Assembly: GCA_964548905.1 (NCBI GenBank)
Contig: CAZJTL010000013.1
Span: 1-46,967 of the forward strand
Length of the DNA: 46,967 nt
From: CAZJTL01 sp964548905
Lineage (GTDB): Bacteria; Cyanobacteriota; Cyanobacteriia; Cyanobacteriales; Xenococcaceae
Direction of reading: 5' to 3'
In this document: one piece after another, positions 25,076-32,970 of the stretch
How the letters are laid out: every line of letters begins with the position of its first letter
Numbering within the stretch: the stretch's first letter is position 1
Notes under the pieces: model-generated
Told to the model about the DNA's origin: nothing
Seen by the model: the letters and a program-made list of their open reading frames with translations, nothing else
Databases searched by the model: none
Made by a program: the position numbers and the translations under genes

Positions 25076-26701
25076 ATGCTCAGGCAAATACGTAAAAGTC
25101 TCAAAGGCGTCCATAATCAAGTTGACGATCGAGACGATCGAAATATTGACAATAACCTAGAACAAAATCTCCAACAATCAGCCGAGCGAGCCGATCTAAA
25201 TACTTCCGATCGCCAGCTTGAGAAGGAGCAATCGCCAATCAAACAACTCACCGATCCAGATTATGAATTTTTATTCGATCAACTGCTCGAAGGAGTAGCT
25301 CATGGTTGGCACGATGGCAGAATCATTAAATTTTTTGAGCGACTAGAAACTAGGGGTAATCCAGAATTCTGGATATCTTGGCTACAACGCTTTGGTCGTA
25401 AGATTTTGACTACATCTGTACCCGATCGCGAATTGGCGGCTCGTATGCTTCTGTTCGGTCAAATTACTCAATCGGCTCCTTCTTTAAAAGATTTCGGCTT
25501 GTTGGCTTATCAAATAGGGCATCAGCTCATCATTAAAAGTGAAGGCGAATCTGTCTGGGATTACTCCGAATCTAAGCCAGTAGTTGAGAAAAATTATCCT
25601 CAAGACTCATCTTCTACTTCTGTAGTTTGGGAATATCTGGAAACCAATGAGCAAGAAATAGCACCTACAAGTCTTTCTTTAACTCCACTAGAGACAACAA
25701 CTGCTGCTCCTGAGCTACCAGAAGCCTCGACTGACGAGCAAATTTCTTCACCTGAGCCTTTTCTAGAAGATGCTACGACTGTCGATCCATTTCTGGATGA
25801 AGTGGAAACAAACTCTGCCTTTTCCAGATCGAGTGAGTTCGAGTCTGAAGCAATACCCGATCTTTGTGAGCAAACAGAAACCCCAACTTTAGATTATCCC
25901 GAAATTGAACCAGAACTTTCCTCCAACGACAAGACAATTCATGAACCAATGCCAGCTCTAGCTGACGAAAATATTCCGTCTCCAAGTATTATACCCGTTC
26001 AAACTAGTACAAACATAGAACAAAATTTCGATTCAGCTCAAGCCAATGCCAACCAAAAACTTGAAGCAGAGATTCCCAGTATAACGACAGAACAATTGTT
26101 ATGGATTTTGCAGCAAGATGCTAATTTAGTCGAACAAATGTCAGCGCAGTTGAACCTTGACACCAAAAATCCGCAATTGCTGATGCAAGCTTTAATTGAA
26201 CGATTGAGTACTCATGGTGAAACTGAAGCACAAAAAAACCTCGCTCTAGCAGAAAGCTGGTTTGAACTGGGGCTTAAACAGGCAAACCTCGGCAATATGG
26301 AAGAGGCGATCGCCTCTTGGGATCGAGCGATCGCCATTAATCCCAATTTGGCATCAGCTTGGCACAATCGCGGTAGTGCTTTAGGTCATTTAGCCAAATT
26401 TACCGAAGCCATTGCTTCTTTCAATCGAGCTTTAAAAATCGACCCCCAAGACGCTCAAACTTGGAACGATCGCGCCCATGCTTTAATTAAATTAAAAAAA
26501 TGGGAAGAAGCAGTAGCTAGTTGGGATAGAGCCTTGGAAATTGAGCCAAATTGCTATCAATTCTGGTACAATCGCGGCTACGCCCTGGAAAAACTAGGAC
26601 GCTCGGAAGAATCGATCGCCAGTTATGAGCAAGCTCTTCAGATGCAACCTGATGTTATTTTCAACAATAATAGGTATATTAATTTACTAGAAAATAGCTG
26701 A
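25076..26701 (+). CDS. TPR-repeat protein with acidic low-complexity middle
   Basis: 541 residues from ATG 25076. An in-frame TTG at 24914 would add 54 residues, but AAAAGGAAA lies just before 25076 and the extra part lacks charged, conserved-looking sequence. The N-terminal domain (about 55-155; YEFLFDQLLEGVAHGWHDGR, FWISWLQRFGRKIL) precedes a Ser/Thr/Glu-rich variable region (about 170-330). The C-terminus has four TPR units (SWFELGLKQANLGNMEEAIA, AWHNRGSALGHLAKFTEAIA, TWNDRAHALIKLKKWEEAVA, FWYNRGYALEKLGRSEESIA). It is probably a cytoplasmic scaffold; no partner is indicated. It is divergent from dnaX. Confidence 0.75.
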   Translation: MLRQIRKSLKGVHNQVDDRDDRNIDNNLEQNLQQSAERADLNTSDRQLEKEQSPIKQLTDPDYEFLFDQLLEGVAHGWHDGRIIKFFERLETRGNPEFWISWLQRFGRKILTTSVPDRELAARMLLFGQITQSAPSLKDFGLLAYQIGHQLIIKSEGESVWDYSESKPVVEKNYPQDSSSTSVVWEYLETNEQEIAPTSLSLTPLETTTAAPELPEASTDEQISSPEPFLEDATTVDPFLDEVETNSAFSRSSEFESEAIPDLCEQTETPTLDYPEIEPELSSNDKTIHEPMPALADENIPSPSIIPVQTSTNIEQNFDSAQANANQKLEAEIPSITTEQLLWILQQDANLVEQMSAQLNLDTKNPQLLMQALIERLSTHGETEAQKNLALAESWFELGLKQANLGNMEEAIASWDRAIAINPNLASAWHNRGSALGHLAKFTEAIASFNRALKIDPQDAQTWNDRAHALIKLKKWEEAVASWDRALEIEPNCYQFWYNRGYALEKLGRSEESIASYEQALQMQPDVIFNNNRYINLLENS

Positions 26702-26829
26702 ACGAGTATCGATAAAAAATCAAAAATAAACCTAAACGATAGTAGCGGAGTTATCAGATTTATCTATCAATTCAACGCTAGCTTACAAAATCACACAAAT
26801 TTTCAGCAATTCATCACAAGGACAAAAAT

Positions 26830-27105
26830 ATGATCGGAACACCTGCTAATCCCATGGAAGAATCAACTATCTCCAGCGAAGAAAGAATCGCCCAATTAAG
26901 AAATTTAATTGATACTTTGCGTATTGCAGATGAAATAGCTTCTAAAGGTTATTTGATCAGTAGTTCTGAACTAGCTGACTTAATGAATATTAATGCTAGC
27001 GCTGTCACCAGTAGGGGAGACAATTGGTCTTGGCGCAATTGGCTAGTTTCTAGAGTTAGGCGTGAGGGCAATCAGATTCTCTGGCAATTAGAAAGGGTCG
27101 ATTAG
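26830..27105 (+). CDS. Small conserved cyanobacterial protein, HTH-like
   Basis: 91 residues. SEERIAQLRNLIDTLRIADEIASKGYLISSSELADLMNINASAVTSRGDNWSWRNWLVSRVRREGNQILWQLERV reads as a helical N-terminus, then ISSSELADLMNINASAV, which looks like a helix-turn-helix, then a basic/aromatic patch SWRNWLVSRVRR. I recognise it as a recurring cyanobacterial hypothetical protein, not as a named family. AAGGACAAAAAT before the ATG provides a ribosome-binding site. It lies 128 bases after the TPR gene on the same strand. A DNA-binding role is inference only. Confidence 0.6.
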   Translation: MIGTPANPMEESTISSEERIAQLRNLIDTLRIADEIASKGYLISSSELADLMNINASAVTSRGDNWSWRNWLVSRVRREGNQILWQLERVD

Positions 27106-27530
27106 CTAGTTCTAGCGAGCGATAATGTGAAATAGATTACTAATTGTTACTCTAAATTGCATGATTCGGCTCGAAGTCAAAATTTCTAGCTAAGATAGAG
27201 TTTCTCGGCTGTTTCCTCAAACAAATTGAGATAGAATATAGCCTAGAGAGGCTATTAATGTTGCAGGTAACTTCTCTAGCAAAACAAGGTCGATCGAGAT
27301 GGTCAACTTTTAAACTGCCAATTATCCAAGCAAACAGTTGTATTCTTGCCCATAATATAACCTTGTTTTGTCTGGCGATCGAAGTTAGACAACGGCTCTG
27401 GAATTCGAGAAAGTTTCTCTAGTGCGATTGCACCAAAACAATCAACTAACTAAATTAATAAATCGAAAAGTTTAAGTTATTCTTTCCTTGCTCAGTTCAT
27501 CTGTCACTGCCCCAATGGATCTTGATTCCA
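27106..27530. other. Intergenic region without recognised gene
   Basis: 425 bases. The only frame of note is a 54-codon plus-strand ORF (27258-27422) with no recognisable homology or ribosome-binding site. There are no STRRs, no tRNA and no strong hairpin; a promoter for the acetyltransferase gene is likely here but was not identified. Confidence 0.5.
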
Positions 27531-28796
27531 ATGACTTTGTCTATTTACGACCCCTCTAAACTAATAATTCGTCTCTTGCAATACCGCGATTTAGAGGCTT
27601 TAGAGTCTCTTTCTGCAAGCAACAATGAAGATGAAATTATCAAATGCTCTTTAACTAAAGAACAAGAAAAGCCTACCGAGCATATTCGTTTTTGGTATGG
27701 AGTACTTAAGCTCCTAAGTTGGTTTCCTAACCCTTACCAGCACAATTTAAGAGTATATGTAGCAGAACAGCTACAACAAATTCTCGGGTTTATTCAAGTT
27801 TCTCCTTTGAATAAGAGCCGCAGTACTTGGAAAATAGAACGAGTTGTTACTAATCGACAAATTTCTCATCAAGAGTTGTTAATTGGGAAACAAAGTATTG
27901 GTTCTCAGCTTTTGCGCTATTGCTTGGAAACTATTTGGGAAGCTAGAACTTGGGTAATAGAAGTTAGCGTGAACGAGAAAGATGGGTTAGCTCTTTATCG
28001 AGAAAATGGCTTTCAACCTCTAGCGCAAATAACCTACTGGGCGATCGCTTGGGAAACTTTAGAAAAACTAGCTCAAAATCAACCAGATTTACCCAATCTT
28101 TTACCTGTTAGCAACGCCGACGCGCAGTTACTCTATCAACTCGATTGCATGTCAATGCATCCGCTTCTGCGCCAAATGTTCGATCGCCATGTTCAAGATT
28201 TCAAAACAGGTTTGATTAAAGCTGCAATTTCCAAATTCCAACAACTGTATAGAAATACCGAAATTACTAAAGGCTATGTTTTTGAGCCACAACGTAAAGC
28301 GGCGATCGGCTATTTCCAGTTAGATTTATGTAAAGATGGCTCCCGTCCACATCGAGCAGAATTAACTGTTCATCCAGCCTATACCTGGTTGTATCCTCAA
28401 TTAATGGCGCAAATGGCGCAAATAGTCCAAAATTTGCCCCCACAACATTTAGAATTAGCTTCTGCTGACTATCAGCCAGAAAGAGAAGAATACTTAGAAA
28501 AGCTAGGTGCTGTTCAGATCGAACATACCCTATTGATGTCACGCTCTGTTTGGCACAAACTAAGAGAAGCTAAGCCATTAGAAGCACTACAACTATCTGA
28601 AGTTCTGCAAGGACTAAAACCAGTTCGCACCCCAATCCCCTCTCGTATGTCTTGGCTAGAGTCTCTTTCTCGCTCTTACGCTAAAAGTATTGATAGCAAA
28701 GATGTGATCGCCTCTGAATTGAAAGAACGTGTCAACAAACAGGAAGACAAAGCAGAAGATGCTTCTAGAACCCCAAATAATGGGCATCATGCTTAA
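27531..28796 (+). CDS. GNAT family N-acetyltransferase-like protein
   Basis: About 421 residues from ATG 27531 (a TTG nine bases upstream is in frame). The first ~190 residues contain a GNAT core: LQQILGFIQVSPL, then IGKQSIGSQLLRYCLE, the acetyl-CoA loop region, and GLALYRENGFQPLAQITYW, the usual GNAT C-terminal strand-helix. The second half (about 195-345) has a similar size and may be a second, degenerate GNAT lobe (KAAIGYFQLDL, LEKLGAVQIEHTLLM). The substrate is unknown. It is followed 41 bases later by ruvX and may be co-transcribed with it. Confidence 0.75.
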   Translation: MTLSIYDPSKLIIRLLQYRDLEALESLSASNNEDEIIKCSLTKEQEKPTEHIRFWYGVLKLLSWFPNPYQHNLRVYVAEQLQQILGFIQVSPLNKSRSTWKIERVVTNRQISHQELLIGKQSIGSQLLRYCLETIWEARTWVIEVSVNEKDGLALYRENGFQPLAQITYWAIAWETLEKLAQNQPDLPNLLPVSNADAQLLYQLDCMSMHPLLRQMFDRHVQDFKTGLIKAAISKFQQLYRNTEITKGYVFEPQRKAAIGYFQLDLCKDGSRPHRAELTVHPAYTWLYPQLMAQMAQIVQNLPPQHLELASADYQPEREEYLEKLGAVQIEHTLLMSRSVWHKLREAKPLEALQLSEVLQGLKPVRTPIPSRMSWLESLSRSYAKSIDSKDVIASELKERVNKQEDKAEDASRTPNNGHHA

Positions 28797-28802
28797 AGTA
28801 GG

Positions 28803-28835
28803 GGCTAGGGAGCAGGGAGCAGGGAGCAGGGGGGC
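28803..28835 (+). repeat. STRR (AGGGAGC units) forming the ruvX leader
   Basis: Purine-rich heptamers GGGAGCA fill the gap up to 2 bases before the ruvX ATG. They contain the only GGAG-like ribosome-binding sequence for that gene. Confidence 0.8.
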
Positions 28836-28837
28836 AG

Positions 28838-29266
28838 ATGGAAAGAGTTGCAGCATTAGGATTGGATGTGGGTCAAAAGCGGATGGGGGTGGCTGGATGT
28901 GATGGGACTGGATTGATTGCGACTGGTTTGATGACGATCGAGCGGACTTCTTTTCGAGAAGATGTCGAAAAATTGACCAAAATTGTCAGAGAAAGAGATG
29001 TCCGAGTTTTGGTTGTGGGTTTGCCTTATTCTATGAATGGAGAAATAGGATTTCAGGCGAAACAAGTGCAAAAATTTGCTAAAAGAATTTCAGCCGCGCT
29101 ACAACTACCAGTAGAATACGTAGACGAAAGGCTCACCTCAGTAGAAGCACAAGAGCAACTTAAGGCACAGAAACGCTTTTCCAGTCGTAATAAAGGCGCG
29201 ATCGATCGCCAGGCAGCTACAATTATTTTGCAACAGTGGCTCGATCGACGACGTGTAAAAAACTAG
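28838..29266 (+). CDS. ruvX: Putative pre-16S rRNA nuclease / Holliday-junction-resolvase-like protein YqgF
   Basis: 142 residues with the YqgF RNase H-like core: ALGLDVGQKRMGVA (D10), VVGLPYSMNGEIG (60-71), VDERLTSVEAQ (E97) and AIDRQAATIIL (D123). These acidic residues form the metal site. Family members complete the 5' end of 16S rRNA. The length is normal (about 140). Its Shine-Dalgarno sequence comes from the STRR tract abutting the start. Confidence 0.92.
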   Translation: MERVAALGLDVGQKRMGVAGCDGTGLIATGLMTIERTSFREDVEKLTKIVRERDVRVLVVGLPYSMNGEIGFQAKQVQKFAKRISAALQLPVEYVDERLTSVEAQEQLKAQKRFSSRNKGAIDRQAATIILQQWLDRRRVKN

Positions 29267-29289
29267 GACGTTGCTGACATCAACAGCAT

Positions 29290-29403
29290 TTCAGCCGTCA
29301 GCCTTCAGCCTTCAGCAGGATTTAGAAAACAGGAAAGTCACGTCTTCTCAAGTAAACCTGCTCCCTGCTCCCTGCTCCCTGCTGATAGCTGATAACTGAT
29401 AAG
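29290..29403. repeat. STRR tract between convergent ruvX and decarboxylase genes
   Basis: CAGCCTT units (29290-29318), then CTGCTCC units and CTGATAA/GCTGATA units (29357-29402). It sits between two converging genes and reaches within 7 bases of the decarboxylase stop. Confidence 0.85.
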
Positions 29404-29409
29404 CTACTG

Positions 29410-31035
29410 TTATCCTTTAAGAGTTTTAGCAAATAACTCACTCAATCTTTGTAATCCAGGAGAAACATCTTCTGGCTCGATACGAACATCTAGAATGCTA
29501 AAAACATCAGCTTGCTTGGCTTCCTCTAAAGCTTGGCGGAATTGTTGGCTAGTTTCGACGACAAAACCTTTCCCGCCTAAAACAGTTGCTAATTGTGCGT
29601 AATCAAGCTGAGTAATTTTGACAAACTCTGCATGTTGATGAGCCATCGATCGCAAAGAAGTATAGGAACCATTATTGATTAAAATGACAATTGGTTTAAT
29701 CCCGATACGTTTGGCGGTTACTAACTCCATTCCTGTCATTTGAAAAGCACCATCTCCAACCAAGGCGATCGCCCGTCGCGATGGCTCGGCTAATTGCGCC
29801 CCAATTACACCAGGAATACCAAACCCCATACTGGCATAAAAAGAAGGAGCTAAAAAAGAAGTACCTTGCTTCATTTGAATATCGTCAGCCGCAAAAATAG
29901 CATCACCAACGTCTGTTACCATCAGGGTTTGACTATCAATAAATTGATTGAGTTCGTACAATACGCTACTCATGCAAATCTTGCCTTCACTAGCCTCAAC
30001 CCTCGGCTTCATCGTACTGATGTTAGAGCAACTATAACGAGGTAAATCTTGACGTTGGCATAGAGCCGTTACAAAATCTTCAAACAAAACGTTGCGATAT
30101 TCATGATATTTAATCGCAATACTTTCAGCCGTTGCATAAATAGTATGAGCTGGATTGAGATTAGCTGTAAACATGCCCAAATTTATGTCAGTTAAGAGTG
30201 CGCCCAGCATCAACAGACAATCTGATGTTTCGACTAGTTTGCAAACATAAGGATCGCCAGCTTCACCATTGTAAATGCCAATATATTGAGGATGACTTTC
30301 TGGAAATACCGATTTTCCGAGCAAAGTCGAACAGACAGGTACACATAACCGTTCGGCTAATTGTAAAACTTGCTCTTGCAAACCAAAACGATGCAATTCT
30401 ACATCAGCAATAATTACAGGCGAACTAGACTTGCCGAGCATTGTCAAAGTTTCTGCGATCGCCTCAGCTAAAGCTTCTGGATTGGTTTTTTTGACTGGTA
30501 TTAAATTTGTTCCCGTCTCCTCAATCTCTGCATAAACCATGTCGCGAGGAATTTCTAGATAAACAGGACGTTTAAACGTAGTAGCATAATTCAAAGCTTG
30601 ATGGATTTGAGCATCAGCAGTGCGGGGGTTATCCAGAGTGACAGAATAGAGAGTAACTTCTTCGTAAACTCGTCGCTGAGTATCAAAAGTTTTGACTTTG
30701 TGATGTAGTAAATCTCTTTCTCTTCTTTCCTTAACTCCTGGGCCACCGCTTAAAATTACTAAAGGAGATTTTTCAGCATAAGCCCCCGCCACGGCATTAA
30801 CCATATTTAAGCCACCGACACTATAAGTAACGACGGCTAAACCCAAGCCTCGAATGCGAGAATAAGCATCGGCAGCAAAACCTACAGAAGGCTCATGAGT
30901 CATCACAATTGGTTTAATTTTACTCTCCACCAGGGCATCATAAAGAGTCAGAGCAAAATCACCAGGGATGCCAAAGGCATGTTCTACTCCCATGCTATAG
31001 AGGGTATCGAAAATATGAGGTGCTAATTGAGGCAC
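29410..31035 (-). CDS. Thiamine-diphosphate-dependent decarboxylase (indolepyruvate/pyruvate decarboxylase type)
   Basis: 541 residues with the three-domain ThDP fold. The activating glutamate is in MTHEPSVGFAADAY (E48). The double-histidine motif of 2-keto-acid decarboxylases is present (DLLHHKVKTF, H111-H112), which separates it from acetolactate synthases. The central domain is at about 190-340. The cofactor site has VGDGAFQMTGMEL and INNGSYTSL (about 424-455). It should convert a 2-oxo acid such as pyruvate or indolepyruvate to an aldehyde plus CO2; the substrate cannot be settled by eye. It lies 132 bases behind cobA on the same strand. Confidence 0.85.
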   Translation of the reverse strand: MPQLAPHIFDTLYSMGVEHAFGIPGDFALTLYDALVESKIKPIVMTHEPSVGFAADAYSRIRGLGLAVVTYSVGGLNMVNAVAGAYAEKSPLVILSGGPGVKERRERDLLHHKVKTFDTQRRVYEEVTLYSVTLDNPRTADAQIHQALNYATTFKRPVYLEIPRDMVYAEIEETGTNLIPVKKTNPEALAEAIAETLTMLGKSSSPVIIADVELHRFGLQEQVLQLAERLCVPVCSTLLGKSVFPESHPQYIGIYNGEAGDPYVCKLVETSDCLLMLGALLTDINLGMFTANLNPAHTIYATAESIAIKYHEYRNVLFEDFVTALCQRQDLPRYSCSNISTMKPRVEASEGKICMSSVLYELNQFIDSQTLMVTDVGDAIFAADDIQMKQGTSFLAPSFYASMGFGIPGVIGAQLAEPSRRAIALVGDGAFQMTGMELVTAKRIGIKPIVILINNGSYTSLRSMAHQHAEFVKITQLDYAQLATVLGGKGFVVETSQQFRQALEEAKQADVFSILDVRIEPEDVSPGLQRLSELFAKTLKG

Positions 31036-31167
31036 TTTAATTCACCTTCTCGAAGAGCTAGTAGATTTACTCTTTCTATTTTCGTGAATTAATTAACTAA
31101 AAGTCTCTTAATTTTTGCTAATCTTTATTAATCTGACCAGAACCTCCGCCTCCGATCAAACTTTAGC

Positions 31168-31956
31168 TCAAACGCTGGTCAAAACTGATGGACAAGCAAG
31201 AGATAACAAGGGATGCAGATCGACAACTCTACCAATAATGGCGATCGCTGGTGCTTCAAAATTTACCTGTTCTATTTGTTGAATAATAGTTGCTAGAGTG
31301 CCAATTAATTGTTGTTGCATAGGAGTTGTTCCCCAACGAATTAGAGCGATCGGCGTTTCTGGAACAAGTCCACCTGCAAGCAGTTGAGGCACAATCGTCG
31401 CCAGATTGTGAATCCCCATGTAAATGACAATTGTTTCCGAACCAGCCGCAATCGCACTCCAATTAACTTCAGGACGATATTTGCCTGCGGCTTCATGTCC
31501 AGTCACAAAAGTAACACTCGAACTATAGTCTCGATGGGTAACGGGAATGCCAGCATAGGCAGGAGCGGCAATTCCAGAAGTTATGCCTGGTACTACTTCC
31601 ACCGAAATTCCTGCCCTAATCAAATCTTCCATCTCTTCGCCACCGCGACCAAAAACGAAGGGATCGCCACCTTTGAGGCGAACGACGACTGCGTTGGTAT
31701 GAGCTTTGTCAATTAGTAGTTGGGTTGTCTCAGACTGTAACTTAGAGTGACGACCGTGTCTTTTCCCTGCGTCAATTTGTTCGGCGCGATCGCCAATCAT
31801 CGCTAAAATGGGAGCGCTGACTAATGCATCGTAAATGACGACATCAGCATGTTCTAATAAACATTTTGCTTTGAGTGTCATCAACCCAGGATCTCCAGGC
31901 CCTGCGCCGACTAAGTATACTTTACCCAAACATTTTTCTACTTGCTGCTCACTCAT
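31168..31956 (-). CDS. cobA: Uroporphyrinogen-III C-methyltransferase
   Basis: 262 residues with all family hallmarks: VYLVGAGPGDPGLMTLKA (about 13-30), DVVIYDALVS, VVRLKGGDPFVFGRGGEE, VPGITSGIAAPAYAGIPVTHR and a final APAIAIIGRVVDL. It transfers two methyl groups from S-adenosylmethionine to uroporphyrinogen III, making precorrin-2 for siroheme (nitrite and sulfite reductases) and cobalamin. The ATG overlaps the stop of the upstream chelatase gene by one base (TAATG), so the two are translationally coupled. There is no CysG-type fusion. Confidence 0.95.
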   Translation of the reverse strand: MSEQQVEKCLGKVYLVGAGPGDPGLMTLKAKCLLEHADVVIYDALVSAPILAMIGDRAEQIDAGKRHGRHSKLQSETTQLLIDKAHTNAVVVRLKGGDPFVFGRGGEEMEDLIRAGISVEVVPGITSGIAAPAYAGIPVTHRDYSSSVTFVTGHEAAGKYRPEVNWSAIAAGSETIVIYMGIHNLATIVPQLLAGGLVPETPIALIRWGTTPMQQQLIGTLATIIQQIEQVNFEAPAIAIIGRVVDLHPLLSLACPSVLTSV

Positions 31957-32780
31957 TACGCTACCCCATCTACAATTATTTCAGCTAATTCTGTTGTTGC
32001 TCCTAGAGGTTGACCAAGAACTAATTCAACTTTAGGAAAAGCTATCTCTAGCTGTCTGAGTTGCTCTTGGATTGCTTCTGTAATTCCCCCAGTAAAGAGA
32101 AAATAGGGGATGATGCCGATTTTCTGATGTCCAGCTTTGACTAATTCTTCAACTCGTTCGGCTAAGTGTGGAGAAACTGACCAATAGGCGATCGTTGCTT
32201 TTAATTCCGATGCCAGCCTTTCTAGAGTCTGATTGGCGTTAGGTCTGCGACTGCCATGAGCTACGATAATGCGAGCCTCAGCATTCAATGCTTCAAACTG
32301 TCCTGCCAATAATTGACTCAAATTAGGACTACTTCCCAAGTAAGGACGCAGATCGAGTAAAGGATTTGACCCTAACCTTTGTTGCGCTTGTTCGACTTGA
32401 GCGGGAAGATCTTCGCGAACATGTACTCCAGGCAATAAAAATAGAGGTAGAATTTGCAATTTTTGTAACCCAGCGCGATCGGTAACTCGTGCCATTTGCT
32501 CGATGCTGTCGTGTAAAGGAACAGTTGATAGTTCCAAGCAAGCCGTGTTTACCAAACATCTTTCTATTTCGCTACTTAGCGTAGATTTTGTAGCCAATAT
32601 TTTCCTTTTTTTACCGTCTTTGTGGTTATGATTTTTATGCTGACTAATAGCAAGCCTATTTTCTAACTGTTTTTGTACTAACTGAGCCAGTCTTTTCAAA
32701 TTTAGTTGAAAACGGGGATCGCGGCTGCCATGAGCTACCAACAAATATGCACTAGAAAATCTCAAAGAGTTTACTACCAA
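31956..32780 (-). CDS. sirB: Sirohydrochlorin chelatase, two-lobed (SirB/CbiX type)
   Basis: 274 residues in two homologous halves, each starting with the same strand and metal-binding histidine: YLLVAHGSRDPRFQ (H17) and ARIIVAHGSRRPNANQ (about 170). Further motifs include LPLFLLPGVHVREDLP in the first half and IGIIPYFLFTGGITEAI in the second. The protein inserts Fe (siroheme) or Co (cobalamin) into sirohydrochlorin. Residues 45-80 form a lysine-rich insertion (HKNHNHKDGKKRK) in the first half that is not typical. It is the first gene of the sirB-cobA operon and divergent from the exopolysaccharide gene. Confidence 0.88.
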   Translation of the reverse strand: MVVNSLRFSSAYLLVAHGSRDPRFQLNLKRLAQLVQKQLENRLAISQHKNHNHKDGKKRKILATKSTLSSEIERCLVNTACLELSTVPLHDSIEQMARVTDRAGLQKLQILPLFLLPGVHVREDLPAQVEQAQQRLGSNPLLDLRPYLGSSPNLSQLLAGQFEALNAEARIIVAHGSRRPNANQTLERLASELKATIAYWSVSPHLAERVEELVKAGHQKIGIIPYFLFTGGITEAIQEQLRQLEIAFPKVELVLGQPLGATTELAEIIVDGVA

Positions 32781-32970
32781 CAGATAATTAATCCCGATCG
32801 GGTTGACTTTGTAATCATTAAACTATCAATTATAGACTGGCTGTCAATCATTTTTGTATCCAATGATATAGCTTGATTTATGAACACAAAAAATATAGTG
32901 TAGTGATGAATATTGACTACCAAATCATCTTATAAGAAAGCTTACTCATCATTACTAGACAGTTGCTCCA

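Noticed and set aside
27258..27422. A 54-codon plus-strand frame in the gap before the acetyltransferase gene
   Set aside because: No homology recognised, no ribosome-binding site, and composition like non-coding sequence.
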